Below, piece after piece: positions 58,927-64,000 of a stretch of 64,000 nucleotides of DNA. The stretch lies in NCBI GenBank assembly GCA_029817715.1, contig JARUPY010000602.1, positions 699,501 to 763,500 of the forward strand, written 5' to 3'. The stretch is from Melastoma dodecandrum (Eukaryota > Streptophyta > Magnoliopsida > Myrtales > Melastomataceae). The notes beneath the pieces were generated by a model. That model searched no databases. It saw only the letters and a program-made list of their open reading frames with translations, and had not been told where the DNA came from. A program made the translations under genes and the position numbers. The first letter of the stretch is position 1; every line of letters starts with the position of its first letter.

Positions 58927-59296
58927 CTATATGCTCATGCTGCTACTTAGAGTTGGATTCCCCATCGAGCAATGGCGAAGAAGATTCCGAACAGCGTCCA
59001 CCCACCTCTGCTTGTGCGACTTGTGCTTACACTTCAACTCCAGGAAGCCCTTGCCTGTTCTGAGTCCTAAGTAGACTTCTTCTGCGGCATCTCTTTCTTT
59101 CCTGCAGGGCCATGTGGAGATCTCATCACAAACACCAAAAACCAGAAACCACGCCTGCAAACACACGGACCGATCGGATTGTGATCCAAGCCAAAGGAGA
59201 TAAGAACATATGGGATATGTAAAATACCTCACATTTGGTGTTCTTCGTGAAAGCTCCTCCCACATGCTTGCTCTTGAGTTTCAGTTTGACCCGACA
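58927..59296 (-). pseudogene. 3' fragment of a VAN3-binding protein (PH_2 domain) gene
   Basis: Two minus-strand exon pieces of the plant pleckstrin-homology-like (PH_2) region of VAN3-binding/FORKED-type proteins, which link ARF-GAP traffic to vein patterning. Piece 1 (about 59228-59296) reads VKLKLKSKHVGGAFTKNTKC and ends at a GT donor. Piece 2 (58927-59154) follows a TGCAG acceptor: FGVCDEISTWPCRKERDAAE, VYLGLRTGKGFLELKCK, HKQRWVDAVRNLL and a stop. The frame upstream of piece 1 hits a stop without a visible acceptor, and the DUF828 and earlier PH exons are absent before the TIP gene begins. Hence a truncated gene remnant. The phase-0 junction and the intact last exon show it was a genomic copy. 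Confidence 0.8.
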
Positions 59297-59749
59297 GTTG
59301 CAGAGATTTTAGTGCAGCTGGATTTCATTTCCGGGAGAATTTGCTTAGTTAGAAAAATCTGGGTGAGGTGGAACCACTCATACGCCTGGTTGCCTTTGCT
59401 GATGTAGACTGAAACATATTTCCGATGATAACCACTCGTACGCCTGGTTGCCTTTCTGGCCGGCCTTTAGCTTTGTCCAAAAGTTTGAGGTTGATTTGCT
59501 TTTGTTTTGATAACTTGGGGGGAAACCCTTTCTGTTTGTTTCGTCACGCGGTAGAGACCAAATGTGTTAAGATAGAAAGGGCAAGGTTATGATGATAAAA
59601 CGATGATTGTCGAAGGGTTCTTGAATCATTGAAGATGACATCAAACTAGATTAAGCCCACCATTGTCTTGTCCTTTACAAGTACAGAGGTTCACCCACAC
59701 ACACACCCACAGAGCTGGAGTTTAAGCCCATGTTGTCGTTCTTCGAGTT

Positions 59750-60673
59750 CAGGCATAGTCCTGATTTGGGACCGGGGCATATGACCCAATGAAGACGTCC
59801 CCGTAGACAAGCCCCGCGAGCGCCCCCCCCCACAAGCGGTCCGGCCCAATAAATCCATATCTCCGAGTAGTCCCCGCTCACCACTGCCGGCCCGAATGAC
59901 CTTGCTGGGTTCATCGATCCGCCGCTGAAAGGCCCAGCCGCCAGGATGTTGGCCCCGACGATGAACCCGATCGCGATGGGCGCGATTGTCCCGATCGATC
60001 CCTTCTTGGGGTCGGCCGCCGTGGCGTAAACCGTGTACACGAGCGCGAATGTTATCACGATCTCCATCACGAACCCTGCCACCTCGCTCACCCCGGATGC
60101 CACCCCATGAGTCGGCACACTCTGTGATCTTGCACAGCATAAGGTACATGAGAAGTAGCAACTGCATTTCGGACATATCAAATATTGCCTGAGGGATAGT
60201 ACCGCAGCGCCAGTGACACATTTGAGTAGCAGGCAGGCGACGATGGAACCAAGGCACTGGGCGATCCAGTAGAAAATGCCGGTGAGGATGGTGATGTTAC
60301 CGCCGACAGCCAGCCCGAGAGTGACGGCGGGGTTCAGGTGGCCTCCGGAGATGTTGGCAGCAACGGACACACCCACAAACAGGGCAAACGCATGGGCGAC
60401 AGCCACTGCAACCAGGCCAGCAGGGTCCAGGGCCGCATCAGATGTAAGCTTACCTGATAAAAAAAGACAAACCCAAAACGGAAACAACGTATGTAATGAA
60501 ATCAAATGAAGGCCGAAAGGATGGACGCATCATGGCATAATATTACCATAAGCAATTGCAGATCCAACCCCAGCAAAAACAAATATCAGGGTGGCGATGA
60601 ACTCGGACAGGTAAGACTTTAAAGATGAGAAGCTGAAGGAATCACCCAAGCTCCCAAATCCCACCTTCACCAT
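59750..60673 (-). CDS. Tonoplast intrinsic protein (TIP2-type aquaporin), frameshifted near the C-terminus
   Basis: Minus-strand exons 60547-60673, 60203-60453 and 59750-60121. A six-helix vacuolar-membrane aquaporin moving water and, in TIP2 proteins, ammonia. Start [20 protein letters not shown], then [11 protein letters not shown]. Both pore motifs are present (Asn83-Pro84-Ala85 in [12 protein letters not shown]; Asn197-Pro198-Ala199 in [12 protein letters not shown]), with selectivity-filter His63 and Arg200. Intron 2 (60122-60202) is 81 bases, in phase and free of stops. In the last helix a run of nine G (59823-59831 as C) holds one G more than the family reading needs. As written, translation leaves the frame after GPLVGG and ends at 59675; in the other frame the normal tail ([14 protein letters not shown], ending QDYA) follows, with its stop at 59750-59752. 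Confidence 0.9.
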
Positions 60674-60757
60674 CTTCCTCAAATGTGATTATTGAGGGTG
60701 GTGTCTGTCAGTCACTGCTGCTGATTTTGATGATCAAACCTGGTGTCTAATCACACT

Positions 60758-60765
60758 TATTTATA
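60758..60765 (-). promoter_or_regulatory. TATA box of the TIP gene
   Basis: Minus-strand TATAAATA 85-90 bp upstream of the start codon. Confidence 0.65.
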
Positions 60766-62400
60766 CACCAACTCTGTGAAGCTTGGGCACCAGTGTGATT
60801 TAGTAGTAATGAGTGGTGGTGATGGTTGGGGGGTTTGTTTCTTTGGGTACAGAAGACGGGCACAAACCGGCACCGCCCGAGGGGGACCCAGCGACCGTCG
60901 CTCTGGTGTGGCTCGACCCGGGTTCTCGCCGACCAAACCGCCTTGGTCAGTATTATAATCCAATGGATAATGATTGGTGGGATTAAGGATGTAAGGACAA
61001 GGATTGCGTGGAGTAATTTATATTCATGAAGGCGGGGACAAATCCATTGCAAGCAAAAGAACAAAACAAAAACCATGTCTGAAGCAGGGTGACGACGATG
61101 GTATATGGTCACTCACTTCACTAATAATTAGTTTTTTCTTTTTTTATCGACGAAAATCAACTAAATCGTTACTTTCATGAAATATGACATTAACTTTTAT
61201 AATTCATTAAATAATATTCTTAATTTCAAATTCAATTTACAAGCAACTCGGTGAATCTAACGTTGAATTTCTAATACTAATTTAAATAATTATTCGAAAA
61301 ATTTTAAATGTTATTTCGTGAAATTTGGTAGTTACTAAACGTGTCTTCCTCTTGCTTGTGGTGTGACCAGGCTTCCCATGATCGAACTCCTTTGCGATTA
61401 CTCTTTCTCTTTTGATTGAATGTTCGGATTCTCTTGAACAAATTCTTATATTTTCTTCCTATAACGATGGAAAATATATATCATCTCTTGATTTCTCGAG
61501 AAAAATTCATATATGTTCTTGTTTCGACATTATCGAAGCTTCATTTTTACGGGTTTTGAAGGTGTAGATAACCGATTGACAGCCGAAAATGATATTTTAC
61601 TAATCAAGGATCGAGAACGACATCCGTTATATCTATCTAAGGTCATTCAACGTAGTCGTCTCGATTTTGCTTGCAGCACACTTATCAAAATGCGAAGAGG
61701 AATTTAAGTGTTTTATACCATCGGGGAAGTTCATCTGGCACAGATTTTTCGGCTCGTGTAAGAGAAGCAGAATACATTAAAGACTTTTGAAGTTAGGTAG
61801 TATGGAGTTAATAAGAAAGTATTATGAATCGGAAGCAACTTAAATTAATCCACAAAAGTAATTGACGGGCCAACTTTAGGCCCACATCACGTGGGCTTGG
61901 GCCCATTCTGGTCCTAAACAGCAAACCACGTTAATGTTTGATGGTTTGGGCCCCCACAGAAATAAATAGAAAATTGACAGAAACCCGACACATCGCAATA
62001 TAAAAGCAAAAAAAGACATGACATAAAATAAAATAATCCATGAATTTTATTTATTAGTTTTTGGTTAATTACTAACTAATCACTGATTGCAAGAGTCATG
62101 AATTATTAGTTTTTGGCCACGCTTTTTGTACTTACCTAAGAAGCCCTCTCATCCGACGAGAATGAATTAATATTTGCTGAAGACTCTGCAATTCACGCCA
62201 GGACACGCGTCCACCACATGGACCGTCCGATCCCAGGAATTCGCATATCTTCCTTTAAAAAAATATATATTACATTTCTTTTCTTTTCTTTTTAAAAAAC
62301 CAACTATAAAATCACACGTCAGCGTAAATAAAGGATAATGAAAAGATAACGATGCTATAAATATATAAAAATTAATAATAATAATAATAATTACAACAAA
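60766..62400. other. Intergenic, with GGCCCA/G-box cluster
   Basis: No gene recognised. At 61867-61955 several GGCCCA/TGGGCC motifs surround a CACGTGGG G-box, a likely promoter for the transcript suspected at 62.4 kb. Confidence 0.45.
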
Positions 62401-64000
62401 CGAGGCGCAATCTTTTGTGTGTGTGAATTTGAAGCGACCCTTTTCTTTTTTCCGTTTTTGTATCGACGCGACCGGCGACGCGAAGCTCTCCGTCCCTCGT
62501 CCTCGATCGCCGTCGATTCGCCGGAACCCTAACTTCCTTCGCGTGAGATTTCGCAGCTTAGAGTTCAGTCCTTTATCCCACTCCGATTTCAGTCCACTTT
62601 GTCTCCCGGATCTCGGATTGTCGCTTTGGTTTTTACTTTTTTTTTTATATTGAGGTTTGTCAGGGGGGAAGAGAAATTGAGAAAGAGATAGATGAGTTGA
62701 GGAACTTGGCTTCGCCGAATGGAGGGTGGTTGCGCCTCTTTACTACTTAGTTGTTCCGGTGAGTTCTTCCCTTATTCCTTCACTGTGTTCGTTACTTCAG
62801 TTCGGGGAATTGTTCCCTTGATGACCTTGCCCCCCGGGAACTTGTTTTGGTTGAGAAATGGAAAGTCGGAGAGTTTTAGGTGTTGGCGTTTGATTTCATA
62901 CAGGGTAGGGAGTAGGGGATAGGGTGGTTTGTGCCGGCCGTGGCTGAGGACCTTTACGGTTGTTGACGAGTAGAGGACGATTGCCTGGGGTCATTAGTTT
63001 TGCAGGCTTCTTTGAGGAGATCCGGACAGCTGTGGCCAATTGTTTAGGGTCGTGTTTTTGTGGGCTTAGAACTGTCTGGCTTAAAAATTCTCTCTCTCTC
63101 GGTTACTGTTGGAACCTTGAGCTTGTCATAACCAGAACGCCATGTGACTGAGTTGTGGATGTTACTCGCTTCCAATAAGGAAGGTGCTTATGGCGGTCAA
63201 AGCGATTGAAGCTTGTTCAGCGTATTGATGATGAGGAACTGGGTTTATGGAATCCATTGTTGCATCTTGTGGAAGGATTATAGCCGTGGATGGGGGTATA
63301 AGATCCCTTTTCTCTGAATATAAATAGCAGTTCCAATTTTGCTTCCACTTCTATCAGAGTTTTAGTGTATTACATGTTAGAGTTACAATGTATAGGAATT
63401 TTTGCGGGCAAGCAATGTCAGGAAATGATATCAACCTATCAGTGCAAATAAACTCTCTTTCATTGACTTACCAGAAAAAAGAAAAAAAAAATCTTTGACT
63501 AGCTTGGAAAGGCCTGATTAGATGCCCCAGCATCCTTCATAAATGCGAGTTTATGGTTGGAGTATTGTGGAGTCTTGGTATTTAAATTTATAAGGGGGAT
63601 GAGATAGCAGCCTGCCCAGGTGACACATCGTTTTTGTCAAAATATGATATTTGTGGTAGTGTATATGAATGGCTGGAAGGATGTCTCGAATTTCCTGTTG
63701 GAAATATTAAGTGATCTTTTCTTTTGGAACATTTTCACGTGCAGTATAGCATGTATGGTGTACTCGCACCTTTGCATTCTGGACAAAACAATGAACATAG
63801 AACTAATCTGGTTGGTTATTTTAAGTTATACTCATAAAAAATTGTAGTGTCTTAAATATTGATATTAATGATAGATATGGATAGGAATGGGATCCATTAC
63901 TGTGAATTTTTTTCCATGATGACAGAATAAAGAAAAAAACCAATTGCTTCTCGTTTCCTTGGTTGAAAGGTGATATCTCTCTTTCATTTATTTTAGAGGC
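62401..64000 (+). other. Possible 5' leader and first exon of a gene leaving the window
   Basis: C/T-rich leader-like sequence with CGGAACCCTAACTTCC at about 62521 follows a promoter-like GGCCCA cluster. An ATG at 62719 opens MEGGCASLLLSCS and is followed at 62759-62764 by a good donor (CCG|GTGAGT). No downstream exon is seen before 64000, so the intron or a non-coding leader would extend beyond the window. The product is unknown. Confidence 0.3.

Overview
The window is eukaryotic nuclear DNA from a flowering plant, most likely a eudicot. Its genes are split by GT-AG introns, it encodes plant-specific families (AP2/ERF, HD-ZIP II, R2R3-MYB, tonoplast aquaporin, DUF1639, VAN3-binding protein), and the spacers are AT-rich with microsatellites, telo-box and GGCCCA promoter motifs, and LTR retrotransposon sequence. 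I cannot name the species. Exon limits were read by eye from splice sites, frame continuity and remembered family alignments; no search was run.

Layout. 1.2-2.0 kb (-): group IX ERF factor. 5.2-6.75 kb (-): broken vacuolar sorting receptor. 7.5-9.3 kb (+): NUDT8-like Nudix hydrolase. 10.5-23.6 kb (+): DeSI-like (PPPDE) cysteine isopeptidase whose second intron contains an 11.2-kb LTR element. 24.4-25.5 kb (+): membrane protein with a GUB_WAK ectodomain. 27.0-28.4 kb (-): HD-ZIP II factor. 30.7-31.3 kb: foldback element. 33.6-34.4 kb (-): DUF1639 protein. 35.6-36.2 kb: possible solo LTR. 39.2-39.8 kb (+): DREB A-4-like factor. 41.2-44.4 kb (+): SMPD4-like gene with two in-frame TAG codons. 50.1-50.9 kb (+): R2R3-MYB. 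51.9-53.5 kb (-): broken GT47 exostosin-like gene. 54.6-56.1 kb (+): ribosomal protein L15. 56.7-58.6 kb (+): formyltetrahydrofolate deformylase. 58.9-59.3 kb (-): 3' remnant of a VAN3-binding-protein gene. 59.7-60.7 kb (-): TIP2-type aquaporin with a C-terminal frameshift. 62.4-64 kb: possible first exon of a gene running off the window.

The genes do not form a pathway or cluster; this is an ordinary gene-rich interval. Four of about fourteen gene-like loci (sorting receptor, SMPD4-like, GT47, VAN3-binding protein) are degraded, and a fifth (TIP) carries one frameshift in a G run.

The most striking structure is the retroelement inside the DeSI-like gene. It has about 3.07-kb LTRs (12051-15118 and 20216-23282), a 5-bp target duplication ATGTT, a primer-binding site complementary to a tRNA-Arg 3' end and a purine tract, both on the minus strand, and a 5.1-kb interior with no recognisable gag or pol. 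It is therefore a young, non-autonomous large retrotransposon derivative, probably Ogre/Tat-related, inserted antisense to its host gene only 12 bp upstream of exon 3, so that it separates the splice acceptor from the original branch-point region.
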